A stretch of DNA of 64,000 bases, from the NCBI RefSeq assembly GCF_019166065.1, contig NZ_JAHTBN010000001.1, positions 496,001 to 560,000 on the forward strand, written 5' to 3'. The translations under genes were made by a program, and so were the position numbers. The DNA comes from Candidimonas humi. GTDB taxonomy: Bacteria > Pseudomonadota > Gammaproteobacteria > Burkholderiales > Burkholderiaceae_B. The notes beneath the pieces were generated by a model. It saw nothing but the letters and a program-made list of their open reading frames with translations, had not been told where the DNA came from and did no database searches. How positions within the stretch are numbered: the stretch's first letter is position 1; every line of letters starts with the position of its first letter. Below are positions 50,333 to 58,576 of this stretch, one piece after another.

Positions 50333-50911
50333 ATGACTGAAAACTCGGTAGACACTGCCCGCAACCCGCTGGCAGCGATTGGCGGCGCGTGGTGGCTGCT
50401 CCTGCTCAGGGGCATCGTCGCCATATTGTTCGGCATTCTCGCGTTTCTATGGCCAGGCAAGAGCCTGCTTGCGCTGATACTGGTCTACGGCATCTACACG
50501 ATCGCAGACGGAATATTTTCACTGGGCGGCGCCATCCGCGGCGGCGGACTCGTACCGCGCTGGTGGCTGGCGCTGGCAGGCGTGGCCAGCCTCGCCGCGG
50601 GTGTCATCGCATTCGGATGGCCCGGCCTTACCGTGGTAGTCATGGTTACCCTCATCGGCGTCTGGTCGATCGTGCGCGGCGTCCTGGAAATCATAGGCGC
50701 CATCAAGCTGCGCAAAGTCATCAATAACGAATGGCTGCTCGCGCTCGCAGGCGTGGTGTCTGTCCTGTTCGGCCTTGCCCTCGTCGCCATGCCGGGTTTC
50801 GGCGCACTGGTCCTGCTGTGGATTATCGGCTCGTGGGCGATTGTGTTCGGTGTCCTGTTCATCTCCCTGGCCTTCCGTCTAAAGAAGCTTCACGGGTCCG
50901 CCCAGGGCTAA
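50333..50911 (+). CDS. hdeD: HdeD family acid-resistance membrane protein
   Basis: This 192-aa HdeD/DUF308 protein has six predicted membrane helices in three repeated pairs, each ending like LLLRGIVAILFGILAFLWPG, LAGVASLAAGVIAFGWPG and LAGVVSVLFGLALVAMPG. AAGGAG lies 7 bp before the ATG at 50333. E. coli HdeD helps acid survival at high cell density; the mechanism is unclear. It stands alone with its own terminator. Confidence 0.9.
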   Translation: MTENSVDTARNPLAAIGGAWWLLLLRGIVAILFGILAFLWPGKSLLALILVYGIYTIADGIFSLGGAIRGGGLVPRWWLALAGVASLAAGVIAFGWPGLTVVVMVTLIGVWSIVRGVLEIIGAIKLRKVINNEWLLALAGVVSVLFGLALVAMPGFGALVLLWIIGSWAIVFGVLFISLAFRLKKLHGSAQG

Positions 50912-50919
50912 GACGATCC

Positions 50920-50943
50920 TGCCGCCATGAACATATGGCGGCA
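50920..50943. terminator. Bidirectional hairpin between hdeD and osmC
   Basis: TGCCGCCAT-GAACAT-ATGGCGGCA is a perfect 9-bp stem between two convergent genes, 8 bp after the hdeD stop. Confidence 0.6.
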
Positions 50944-50967
50944 AGCCCTCCCCGCGCGTAGCTTGTG

Positions 50968-51381
50968 TCAGGCCACTGTTTCGATATCTATGGTGACTTG
51001 GGTCATCAATTTATGAATCGGGCACTTGGCGGCGACTTGCCGCAGCGTTTCGCGCTGCGCGTCGGTCAACGGCCCCTGGAAATCTAGATGGACGCGCAAA
51101 TGGTATTTGCCTAAGCGCTCTTCGTGGCTGTCGCGTTCCACGCGGGTTGCGACCCGCTCCAGCGGGATGTCGTGCCTCTTCGCATACCACGTTGCCGTAA
51201 GCGCCTTGCAAGACGCCAAGGCAGCGTCGAAATAATCGTGGGGGCTGGGAGCGGAATCGACACTTCCGGCTTCGGGGCCGACATCGGCGTGCAGCGTGTG
51301 CGCGCGCACACGCAATGTCTGTGGATATTCGCCCGCAGTGGTCGTGGCGCAATCGATTTCGTTGGTGTAGGTCTCGGACAT
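50968..51381 (-). CDS. OsmC family protein
   Basis: This OsmC/Ohr-fold protein of 137 aa has the first conserved Cys in AALASCKALTATWYAKR and the second in KCPIHKLMT, the pair that reduces organic peroxides in Ohr/OsmC. The sequence is closer to the general OsmC (YhfA-like) group than to Ohr. The start MSETYTNEID (51381) fits the family; an ATG seven codons upstream is possible. It probably gives protection against peroxide or osmotic stress. Confidence 0.88.
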   Translation of the reverse strand: MSETYTNEIDCATTTAGEYPQTLRVRAHTLHADVGPEAGSVDSAPSPHDYFDAALASCKALTATWYAKRHDIPLERVATRVERDSHEERLGKYHLRVHLDFQGPLTDAQRETLRQVAAKCPIHKLMTQVTIDIETVA

Positions 51382-51661
51382 AATGGTGTGGTTCCCTGCC
51401 ATAGCGTTGCTCGATCCGCGCGAGGCTCTCCGCAGGGGCGCGAAGAGCATGGCGCATTAAAGGCCTGCCGAAGCCGATGCCGTGCGCAGACTCGGGCATC
51501 GCGGGCGAAGTCGACCAGCTCCGTGTCGACTCCATCATGTTACTGCACTCGCTTCAGGAAACCCCGAGGCGATATTGCCCTTGCATGACGCAGGCCTCGC
51601 CATGGGCAAGCCCGAATTCGAGCGCGAATGCCAGGGCCGAGCCACCGCACCTTGCCTGCGC

Positions 51662-52378
51662 TCACCAGGCAAGCGTGCGACCCATGCGATCCAGATATTC
51701 CAGGCCGGGCCTGCCCCGCTTCGCAAGCAGCGTATCGACGATATCTGGAACGGTTTCCTCCAGGCCGAATGGCGCGCTGGGGCCGCCCAGGGCGGTACGA
51801 ATCCAGCCGGGAGCCAACAACAGCAAGGCACGCGACTCTCCAGCATGGCGGGCTGCATAGCTGCGCATGTACTGATTCAGGGCTGACTTGCTGCCGCGAT
51901 AGACCTCGTGCCCGCCCTTCTCGTTGCCTGCGATGCTGCCCTGCCCCGACGACATGATGCCTATCAGGCCATCGGCCGATACCAGGTCTTGCAGAGCTTC
52001 GATGACGCGCATCGGGCCCAGGGCATTCGTGACCATCACGCGCACGAACTCTTCCGTGGAGATCTCCGCGATGGTTTCGTCCTGATTGCCGTTCGCGATG
52101 CCGGCGTTCACGAACAGAATATCGAAGCACCGCCCCGACAGCCTATCGCGAAGCGCCGCGATCTGGCCCGGTTCGGTGATGTCGAGGTTTTCCACCTGGA
52201 CACGGCCAGCATATTCGTCAGCCAGGCTGTGCAATTCGGTTCGGGCGCTCCCGCGCACTGTGCCGACGACGTCCCACCCCCTTTTCAGGCATTCCGCCGC
52301 CATGGCGCACCCCAAGCCGCGCGAGGCGCCGACAAGCAGAATACTGGGGCGAGTTTTATGGATAGCCGGTTGCGTCAT
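51662..52378 (-). CDS. SDR family NAD(P)-dependent oxidoreductase
   Basis: This 238-aa atypical SDR has the cofactor motif LLVGASRGLGCAMAAE, VNAGIANGNQD, MSSGQGSIAGNEKGGHEVYRGSK (Ser and YxxxK) and no long tail. It is closer to the CsgA/sniffer-like group. AAGGAC precedes the ATG at 52378. It is divergent from the MFS gene at 52603 across 224 bp. The 280 bp downstream, before osmC, show no gene. Substrate unknown. Confidence 0.84.
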   Translation of the reverse strand: MTQPAIHKTRPSILLVGASRGLGCAMAAECLKRGWDVVGTVRGSARTELHSLADEYAGRVQVENLDITEPGQIAALRDRLSGRCFDILFVNAGIANGNQDETIAEISTEEFVRVMVTNALGPMRVIEALQDLVSADGLIGIMSSGQGSIAGNEKGGHEVYRGSKSALNQYMRSYAARHAGESRALLLLAPGWIRTALGGPSAPFGLEETVPDIVDTLLAKRGRPGLEYLDRMGRTLAW

Positions 52379-52602
52379 ATTCGTAGTCCTTGCTTGAAAT
52401 CCAGACGACAGCGATTTTGGCGGAGAATCATCATTTGCACCAGATACATGAAATGCAATAATCATATGCATCAAACACAAAGAATCCACTTTCGGAAGGC
52501 AAGCTTCCACGCCGGCCAAGGGCTTGAAAGAGAAAACGGAAGCTGACGGTTGGCAAAGCCCGCTCCGCCGCCCGCCCCAACAAAAACGACCCACTAGACT
52601 CG

Positions 52603-53844
52603 ATGACGCGCACGGTACCTGTCTGGCTCATGCCCGTAACGGCAATTTTTACACTGCAGACCATTTCAGCATTCCTGAGCCGGCTCATCCCCATCATTGC
52701 ACCGGCCATGGCCGTAGAGTTCAACTGGAGCGGCAGTTCCGTCGGCTATCTGAGCGCGAGCAATTCCTTGGGAGGGCTGGCCATCCTGGCTGCGGGCTCC
52801 GCGGTGCTCAAACAAATAGGAGGGATGCGCACACTGCAGCTCACCTTGCTGCTGGGTGCGGCCTGCATGGCGTTCTTCCTGTATCCGAGCATCGGCGTCG
52901 CCTTGGCGGTGTGCTTCATGATGGGCCTGAGCAATGGCGCCGCGAATCCTGCCGGCAGCGAAATCCTGCAGCGCTTTTCGCCTCCGGGCATGCGCAATCT
53001 CATGTTCTCCATCAAGCAAGCCGGAGTCCCCCTGGGCGGCGTGATAGCTGGGCTCCTGGTTCCCCTGCTAGTGACGACGACGGGGTGGCGCACCGCCCTG
53101 CTTGCCTGTGCACTTATCGTGCTGTTGCCCACTATTCTTACTTGGCGACTCAGTGCCAGCCTCGACATAAAGCCCGCGCGCAAAGGCGGCGCCCGCCCTT
53201 GGCTGTCGCTGCAGTCGCTGCGCGCACTCAGCGCGCCCCTGGCATCGTTGATGCTCGAGCCCGGCCTGCTGAAGATGTCCGTCGTGGGTAGCCTGTTCGG
53301 CGTGTCCCAAAGTTGCTGGTTCACCTTCACCGTAATCTATCTGGTGGACGAACTAGGCTATTCACTCGGCCTGGCCGGGATAGTGTTCGCAGTCATGCAG
53401 GCCGGCGGCGTGATCGGCCGCATTGTATTGGGGTGGCTGTCCGATTATTTGCATTCGGCCACCACGGTATTGTCTATCGCCGCGATTCTCTCGGCCGCGA
53501 CGACGGCGCTTCTTGGGCTGACCAGCCCGCTATGGCCGCTCTGGGCCGTCATCGTCCTGGCGTTTATCGCGGGCAGCTCGGCGGCAAGCTGGAACGGCGT
53601 ACAAATGGCGGAAGTAGCGCGGCGCTCTTCCCCCCAATTGATCTCGGAAACCGCCGCCGGGTCCAGCATACTGGTCAACCTGACAAACATATTGGCGCCG
53701 ACGGCTTTCGCCGCATTCATTGCGATCGGCGGCCGCTACGAGCAGGCCTACTTCTGCCTGGGCGCATGCACACTGCTCGTGCTTGTTTTCCTGCCGCGTG
53801 ACCGAAGTGACAACTCGGGCATGCCGACTGCCTCCGGTTCCTGA
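52603..53844 (+). CDS. MFS transporter
   Basis: This is a 12-helix major facilitator of 413 aa. Helix 1 is in WLMPVTAIFTLQTISAFLSRLIPIIAP. Loop 2-3 is degenerate (SAVLKQIGGMRTLQL), and loop 8-9 has GRIVLGWLSDYLHSATTVL. The pattern IKQAGVPLGGVIAGLLVPLL recalls MFS groups annotated as CynX-like or sugar-phosphate permeases. No Shine-Dalgarno is evident. Substrate unknown. It is the last intact gene before a stretch of broken ones. Confidence 0.84.
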   Translation: MTRTVPVWLMPVTAIFTLQTISAFLSRLIPIIAPAMAVEFNWSGSSVGYLSASNSLGGLAILAAGSAVLKQIGGMRTLQLTLLLGAACMAFFLYPSIGVALAVCFMMGLSNGAANPAGSEILQRFSPPGMRNLMFSIKQAGVPLGGVIAGLLVPLLVTTTGWRTALLACALIVLLPTILTWRLSASLDIKPARKGGARPWLSLQSLRALSAPLASLMLEPGLLKMSVVGSLFGVSQSCWFTFTVIYLVDELGYSLGLAGIVFAVMQAGGVIGRIVLGWLSDYLHSATTVLSIAAILSAATTALLGLTSPLWPLWAVIVLAFIAGSSAASWNGVQMAEVARRSSPQLISETAAGSSILVNLTNILAPTAFAAFIAIGGRYEQAYFCLGACTLLVLVFLPRDRSDNSGMPTASGS

Positions 53845-53855
53845 AGCCGAGAGCT

Positions 53856-53985
53856 TCAGCCACCCATGTGCTTCTTGTAGAACGGCACCAACTGCTCCAG
53901 CGTCTTGATGGCGGCATCGGACTTATCGTGCAGATCACAATGGCTCATGCCGGCGACGATCTGGATGCTTGGTGCATTTGATGCT
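53856..53985 (-). pseudogene. C-terminal stub of an alpha/beta hydrolase
   Basis: About 42 codons read EPASNAPSIQIVAGMSHCDL and on to FYKKHMGG-stop, without a start. The segment matches the end of YcjY-type alpha/beta hydrolases, where the catalytic His sits in a G-x-x-H-x-D-x-x-D pattern, here GMSHCDLHD. The upstream two-thirds of such a gene are absent, replaced by the AraC remnant on the other strand. Confidence 0.7.
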
Positions 53986-54261
53986 GGTTCCAGTCCCGCA
54001 GTTGTTCCCGGCATACCTCAACGAGCTACCCAAAGGCTGATTCCTGGCGCTGGCCACCCGGCAGATCAGCCCCGCCATCGCCCTCGTCCATGCGGAACCT
54101 GCTCACTGCTGAACACAGGAACAACTGGCCCGCGCGGCAGGTATTTCACGCACAGTATTCGGGCAACGATACGAATCTCTGATGGGCAGCACCGCAATCG
54201 ACCATTTCGCGCGCTGGCGCATACTGGTCGCCGCGGATCGCCCGCACGCCGGCAGCGGATG
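53981..54261 (+). pseudogene. Remnant of an AraC-family regulator gene with two nonsense codons
   Basis: One frame reads MLVPVPQLFPAYLNELPKG-stop, FLALATRQISPAIALVHAEP and AHC-stop, then TQEQLARAAGISRTVF with GSTAIDHFARWRILVAA. The last parts match the helix-turn-helix of cupin-type AraC regulators, where the second stop (TGA) replaces the usual Trp of a PWT motif. The first stop may also come from TGG. The N-terminal cupin half and the last ~30 residues are missing. There is no frameshift, so decay began with truncation and point mutations. Confidence 0.82.
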
Positions 54262-54588
54262 TCATAGGCCAGCCAGAAAGCCAGCCCCGATGATCATGAG
54301 GACTAGCGCTGAAATCGCCGTGTAGGCGGTATCCCGCGCCTGCGCAAACTGGATGAGCATAAGCCCCACACGCGCGACCGGCAGAAAGATGAACAGGGCG
54401 ACGCCGGCTTTCATCAAGCCGCCTCCGCTCAAGCCAAAAGCCCTAGTCGAGGGATACAACCATTCAGCGACCAGCCCGGCCGCGATGATGCATGAGGCCA
54501 GTCTCGTGCCACAATGCAGCAACTTGGCGATGGCCTGCTCCTGGCCCACACCCCTGGTTAAGTATTCGCTCATGGCTGTCCCGATCAT
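54262..54588 (-). CDS. DUF1634 domain membrane protein
   Basis: This is a small membrane protein of 108 aa with three predicted helices (RLASCIIAAGLVAEWL, LMKAGVALFIFLPVARVGLMLIQF, AISALVLMIIGAGFL). DUF1634 proteins are typically encoded beside TauE/SafE exporters, as here, and are probably accessory subunits. Its ATG overlaps the tauE stop (ATGA), so the two are translated together. Confidence 0.88.
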   Translation of the reverse strand: MIGTAMSEYLTRGVGQEQAIAKLLHCGTRLASCIIAAGLVAEWLYPSTRAFGLSGGGLMKAGVALFIFLPVARVGLMLIQFAQARDTAYTAISALVLMIIGAGFLAGL

Positions 54589-55454
54589 GTTTTAAGATGC
54601 ACGCCGAAACCGCTCATGGCCATGGCGACGGCGAGCAGCACGAGCACGATCACGAAGAAGATGCGGAGCTTGTCGCCGGAAAGACCCATCAGCATCCGCG
54701 CGCCCGCAATCGCGCCGATGACGGAGCCGAGCGCGACGGGGCCGGCGAGGGCTGTATCGATATCGCCGCGCACGAAATAGGCACCAGCGCTCGCGGCGGC
54801 CGTCACCCCGATCATGAAGTTCGATGTTGCGGAAGATACCTTGATCGGCAGCCGTAGGGCCGTATCCATCGCCGGGATTTTCAGCACGCCGCTGCCGATC
54901 CCCAACAGCGCCGAGACCAGCCCCGCCCCGTACATCAGCAACAAACCGAGCGGCACCGAACCGACAGTGTAAGGCGTGGCGGCCCCGCCTGTCCGATCCG
55001 GAACGGTCGAGTGCAGGCGCAGCACCGTCGCCCAGCTTCGCGAGCCTGGTACGCTCACTTGCACTGCTTCGCGGCGGCGCGTGAGCATTTGCTGTGCCGA
55101 CACAGCAAGGATGGCCGCAAACAGCAAATAGAGATAGGAGGTCGGAATAATCCCGATCAGGAAAACTCCTGTCAGCGCGCCGAGCGTCGTCGCCGTCTCA
55201 AGAACAACCGCCAGCCGGATATTGGTCAATCGCTCTTTCAGAAGCGGCGCAGCACTGCCACAGGAACAAGCGATCACCGACACCAGGCTGGCAGCGATCG
55301 CCGCATGGATATCGACACCGAACAGGAACGCGAGGATCGGGACAATGAAGATGCCGCTTGCCATGCCCAGCACACCACCTAGCGCGCTTGCGCCGAAGGC
55401 CGCGACGAATAGCCACAAAGCATTGCTTACCCCTCCGTCAAGCGCCCCGATCAT
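54585..55454 (-). CDS. TauE/SafE family anion exporter
   Basis: This 289-aa integral membrane protein has about eight helices and two TauE repeats: ALGGVLGMASGIFIVPILAFLFG with SLVSVIACSCGS, and VSALLGIGSGVLKIPAMDTA with SSATSNFMIGVTAAASAG. Family members export sulfite, sulfoacetate or other organic anions. The start at 55454 overlaps the gntR stop by 4 bp and its own stop overlaps the DUF1634 gene, giving a fully coupled three-gene operon. Substrate unknown; a link to sulfur metabolism is only a family-level guess. Confidence 0.89.
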   Translation of the reverse strand: MIGALDGGVSNALWLFVAAFGASALGGVLGMASGIFIVPILAFLFGVDIHAAIAASLVSVIACSCGSAAPLLKERLTNIRLAVVLETATTLGALTGVFLIGIIPTSYLYLLFAAILAVSAQQMLTRRREAVQVSVPGSRSWATVLRLHSTVPDRTGGAATPYTVGSVPLGLLLMYGAGLVSALLGIGSGVLKIPAMDTALRLPIKVSSATSNFMIGVTAAASAGAYFVRGDIDTALAGPVALGSVIGAIAGARMLMGLSGDKLRIFFVIVLVLLAVAMAMSGFGVHLKT

Positions 55455-56188
55455 GGCTTCGTCCTCGGCCGGCGTGACAGACGTGTGCTGAACTTGATGA
55501 GGTCGCCCCGGTAATAGAGCTTCTCGTAATCTATTGGCTTCGGCCCCTCGCAATAGGAGGTCCGCTCGATCAGGAATATCGGGCTGCCGGGTGCAACCTC
55601 TAGCGCCTGGGCGACGTGTTCATCTGCCGTCACAGCTTCGAGCCGATACTCTGCCTCGACAAGTGGCAGGCCATACTTGTTTTCGAGCAAGGAAAAGATC
55701 GGCTCCGCTTCAAGATCGTTGCTGACTATCTTTTCGCCAATGTCCAGGGGCAGATAGGTTTCATCGAAAGACATGGCGACGCCATTGGCCAAGCGCACCC
55801 GCTCGATGCGATAGACCTGCACCCCAACGGCAATACCCAATTGCGTCGCAACCGTATCGCTGGCGGGCACGAGGCGTTTGTCAAGCAGCCTTGCGGTCGG
55901 TTTCCTGCCCAAGGCAATCATGTCTTCCACGAAACCGCTCAATTCGGTCAATTCCTGCCGAACCTTCGGCTCGGTGACAAACGTGCCCTTCCCGCGCCGA
56001 ATCTCGACAAGCCCGCGCGAAACCAGATTTTCAATGGCTTTGCGCACTGTGGTCCGGCTGACGCCGAACCTCTCAATCAAGCTATCTTCTGGCGGGAGCT
56101 GAGAACCGCAAGCTATGGCGCCTCCGGCAATTTCAGAGGCCAAGGTGGACTCGACCTTGGCGTATAGCGGTGCGTGATCTGCTTCCAT
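55451..56188 (-). CDS. GntR/HutC-family regulator with UTRA domain
   Basis: This 245-aa repressor has a winged helix (LYAKVESTLASEIAGGAIACGSQLPPE, SRTTVRKAIENLVSRGLVEIRRGKGTFV) and a UTRA ligand domain (YRIERVRLANGVAMSFDETYLP, PIFLIERTSYCEG). I prefer the ATG at 56188 (MEADHAPLYA), because the one at 56197 lies inside a perfect operator. First gene of a coupled operon with tauE and the DUF1634 gene, which suggests that the regulator's ligand is the exported anion or its precursor. Confidence 0.9.
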   Translation of the reverse strand: MEADHAPLYAKVESTLASEIAGGAIACGSQLPPEDSLIERFGVSRTTVRKAIENLVSRGLVEIRRGKGTFVTEPKVRQELTELSGFVEDMIALGRKPTARLLDKRLVPASDTVATQLGIAVGVQVYRIERVRLANGVAMSFDETYLPLDIGEKIVSNDLEAEPIFSLLENKYGLPLVEAEYRLEAVTADEHVAQALEVAPGSPIFLIERTSYCEGPKPIDYEKLYYRGDLIKFSTRLSRRPRTKP

Positions 56189-56194
56189 ACGAAA

Positions 56195-56220
56195 CATAGT
56201 GACATCATTATGTCACTATG
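56195..56220. promoter_or_regulatory. Perfect GntR operator
   Basis: CATAGTGACAT (56195-56205) and ATGTCACTATG (56210-56220) are perfect 11-bp arms around CATT. The site lies immediately upstream of the preferred gntR start, at the expected position for autorepression of the gntR-tauE-DUF1634 operon. Confidence 0.82.
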
Positions 56221-56270
56221 TCAACCATCTCGTAGAAGGCTTGCATGATATATAAGACAGCAATGCCAGA

Positions 56271-56576
56271 TTATGCCTCCCGTCTACCGAACCCACTGTG
56301 TCCGGTGGAACGCACCTTGCCGGCGCGCACGACGTCGCCCAACGCCGCCATGTTCCCTGCGATCGGCGTTTCGTAATCGAAACGGTGGATTTGGTAGAGA
56401 GCGACGTAATCGGTTCCGAGCCGTCGCAACGATGCCTCGATCGCGGCACGCACGATGGGTTCGGCTTCCATCTCGTCCAGCTGCCAGGCACGCTCGACAC
56501 GATCGCCGTAGCTCATCATGCCGAGGCAGACTCGCGAGACCGTCAGCCCGGACCGGCCCAGATGCACGTATTTCAT
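56271..56576 (-). pseudogene. Aldo/keto reductase gene with internal deletion and truncation
   Basis: The frame starts MKYVHLGRSGLTVSRVCLGM, the normal beginning of an aldo/keto reductase. After AEPIVRAA it jumps to IEASLRRLGTDYVALYQIHRFDYETPI, which in intact relatives lies some 70 residues further on. The catalytic Asp/Tyr segment (NFFDTA...Y) is lost in the gap. The frame ends after 101 codons, while the family has about 320-340. The junction is in frame, so it can still be read but cannot be active. Confidence 0.86.
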
Positions 56577-56590
56577 ATCGCTGTCTCCAT

Positions 56591-57499
56591 TCACTGACGC
56601 TGGTGGATGGCGATCCCAACGACCACGAGACTGACTCCCATCAGCTCCCGTAGATTCGGAATCTGGCGCAGTACCACGGCACCTATCATCAGCGCGAAGA
56701 CCGGGAGCAATGCCAGCATCAGCGCAAAACTCGCACGTGGAAGTCTGGCCATCGCGAGCTGGTCGCATACATAGGGAATCACCGATGAGCACAAACCGAC
56801 ACCCATGCCGGCCAGAAGCAACACAGGATCAGTAAATGCGGGCAGCGCTCCCTTGAGACCTACGGGCGTCACGACGATCGCCGCGATCAGCATCGCCGCG
56901 CCCAGACGTTCGATGCTGGATGTCTCCTGGCCAGCAGCCTCGCCGTCCGCGTTCGCTACGCGATGCCCCAGAACGACGTACAGCACGAAGAGCCCGCAAT
57001 TGCCGAATGCACAGGCGAAACCCAGCGGCGCGCCGGCAAGCTGGAACTCGGTGAGGGCCACCATGCCCAGCACGGTCACCAGCAGGGCCGCCGCATTACG
57101 ACGCGTCCTGATTCCGTAGGCGGCAAGCGCAATGGGTCCAAGAAATTCGATTGCGCCAACCGTGGCGAGGGGCAAGCGGTCAATGGCGAGATAGAACAAT
57201 GTATTCATCGCCGCGAGTACAACGCCAAAGAGAATCAGTGTGCGTCGTGTCGCGCGATCAAGCCGGCGGAAAATAAGCCACGGGCGCCGCCACAGGGCGA
57301 AGATCACCGCTGCACTCACAATGCGCAGCCAGGTGACGCCCAGCACCGCCACGTGGGCGAACAGCAACACGGCCAGCGCCGGTCCCAGATAGTGAAAGAC
57401 CGCACTGATCAGGAAAAAGGTATGCGGCGGGAGTCGCTCCGCGGCCCGCTTGGCCACGCGTTCCTGGGGAAGAGCCTGCATTTGCGCTTTCGTTTGCAT
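56591..57499 (-). CDS. EamA/RhtA-type exporter
   Basis: This 10-helix DMT-superfamily transporter of 302 aa has two EamA halves, the first with FHYLGPALAVLLFAHVAVLGVTWLRIVSAAVIFALWRRP. Relatives such as RhtA export threonine and homoserine. The start is not sharply defined; I used MQTKAQMQAL (57499), but ATGs at 57520 and 57481 are possible. It is divergent from an Lrp-type gene, a common exporter/regulator pair for amino acids, so amino acid efflux is likely. Confidence 0.84.
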   Translation of the reverse strand: MQTKAQMQALPQERVAKRAAERLPPHTFFLISAVFHYLGPALAVLLFAHVAVLGVTWLRIVSAAVIFALWRRPWLIFRRLDRATRRTLILFGVVLAAMNTLFYLAIDRLPLATVGAIEFLGPIALAAYGIRTRRNAAALLVTVLGMVALTEFQLAGAPLGFACAFGNCGLFVLYVVLGHRVANADGEAAGQETSSIERLGAAMLIAAIVVTPVGLKGALPAFTDPVLLLAGMGVGLCSSVIPYVCDQLAMARLPRASFALMLALLPVFALMIGAVVLRQIPNLRELMGVSLVVVGIAIHQRQ

Positions 57500-57582
57500 A
57501 CGCGCAGTATGTGAGGCCAAGGCAGGCTATTGAATGCCTAATCATCGGAGTTGAAAATCTGGCACCTTCGAATCCAAGGAAA

Positions 57583-58047
57583 ATGGGCCATAAAACTTTC
57601 CCCCCATTGGACAACCTCGACCGCAGGCTGATTGCCGCGCTCCAGGCCAGCCGGAGGCTTTCCATCGCACGGCTTGGGCGCGAGGTCGGCCTGTCAGCAC
57701 CGGCCGTCGCGGAACGCATGAAACGGCTGGAAGAATCCGGCGCCTTGACCTATCGCGTTGATGTCAATCCACGTGCGTTGGGCTACGTCATTTGCGCGAT
57801 CGTTCGCGTGAGTCCGCAAACGAATGATTTGCACGTAATTCCCAAGATCGCCTGTGACATCCCACAAATCACCGAGTGTTACCGGATCACTGGAGAGGAC
57901 TGCTACTTCATGAAGCTCTATTTGCGCAGCATGGACGAGCTCGAACCGATTCTCGACAACTTCACGCCGCATGGTCGCACGACGACGTCGATCGTCCATT
58001 CGGCGCCCGTTCCGCCGAGACCTTTGCCGTTCGAAGAGAACCGCTAG
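57583..58047 (+). CDS. Lrp/AsnC-family transcriptional regulator
   Basis: This 154-aa regulator has the helix-turn-helix LDNLDRRLIAALQASRRLSIARLGREVGLSAPAVAERMKRLEESGAL and a RAM domain (ITECYRITGEDCYFMKLYLRSM). AAGGAAA lies just before the ATG at 57583. It probably controls the divergent EamA exporter. The bases following its stop run into the truncated integrase, so its 3' flank is a recombination border. Confidence 0.9.
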   Translation: MGHKTFPPLDNLDRRLIAALQASRRLSIARLGREVGLSAPAVAERMKRLEESGALTYRVDVNPRALGYVICAIVRVSPQTNDLHVIPKIACDIPQITECYRITGEDCYFMKLYLRSMDELEPILDNFTPHGRTTTSIVHSAPVPPRPLPFEENR

Positions 58048-58151
58048 TTGAGCACCGCCTCCTGGCTTGGACACATCGCCTCGGAGCTTGGCGCGCATGC
58101 GCGCAGCGAACCTCGGACAGCCTGTTGCTATGCGGCTGATCACACGCACCA

Positions 58152-58266
58152 CGCGCAGCGTGACGGTACCGGCGGTCGATACCGTCACGTACATCCCATC
58201 GCGATCAAAAACCTTGTAAATCTTGGACTTAGGCTTGAGATTGCGCAGCGCAGTGTCGGTCAGCAT
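58152..58266 (-). pseudogene. N-terminal fragment of a P4-type tyrosine integrase
   Basis: From the ATG at 58266 with a strong GGAGGAAA site, the frame reads MLTDTALRNLKPKSKIYKVF then DRDGMYVTVSTAGTVT, the DUF4102-type start of P4-family integrases. After about residue 38 the similarity stops and the rest of the open frame (to 57694) is antisense to the Lrp gene. The catalytic R-H-R-Y domain, about 350 residues, is missing. The expression signals are intact, so the break came from a deletion or recombination within the gene. Confidence 0.85.
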
Positions 58267-58286
58267 CGAGGTTTCCTCCGGCTTTT

Positions 58287-58448
58287 GACGGCTTTACCGT
58301 CCGGTTTTACCGTCAAGGACCAGGAAACCTGTTGAGGCTCTGAAAGCCGCATAGCGCCAACATTCCAGAGAGAACTTTTACCGTCAAAGACGGTAAAAGT
58401 CTGAATAGTCAACGAACGGGTCTTAATTCGGCCTCGATTTTTACCGTC
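58287..58448. promoter_or_regulatory. Cluster of TTTACCGTC motifs upstream of the integrase remnant
   Basis: TTTACCGTC occurs at 58293-58301, 58306-58314, 58377-58385 and 58440-58448, and once inverted within a perfect 11-bp repeat CTTTTACCGTC-AAA-GACGGTAAAAG at 58375-58399. GACGG-CTTTA-CCGTC at 58287-58301 forms another repeat. The cluster stands between the integrase start and the guaA-like sequence at 58577, where arm-type Int/Xis sites are expected. The rest of the 409-bp gap is AT-rich and shows no gene. Confidence 0.7.
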
Positions 58449-58576
58449 AGCGCTACCGCCAACTTGTTTTGCTGGCCGGCGATAGCCACCGAAAGGTGCC
58501 GCGACGTATTTTATTGAAAATCAATATGCTACAGCAGTTTTTCGATAACTGGCGATAGTCCTCGAAGGACGTCAAT

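Noticed and set aside
51382..51661. Possible gene between osmC and the SDR gene
   Set aside because: No frame has a start site, conserved motif or plausible length; left as non-coding.
57694..58150. C-terminal part of the open frame that starts as an integrase
   Set aside because: After about residue 38 the codons are antisense to the Lrp gene and match nothing in integrases.
58160..58188. Inverted repeat GTGACGGTA/TACCGTCAC as a regulatory site
   Set aside because: It lies inside the integrase coding remnant and follows from the repeated Thr-Val codons there; I do not count it with the upstream motif cluster.
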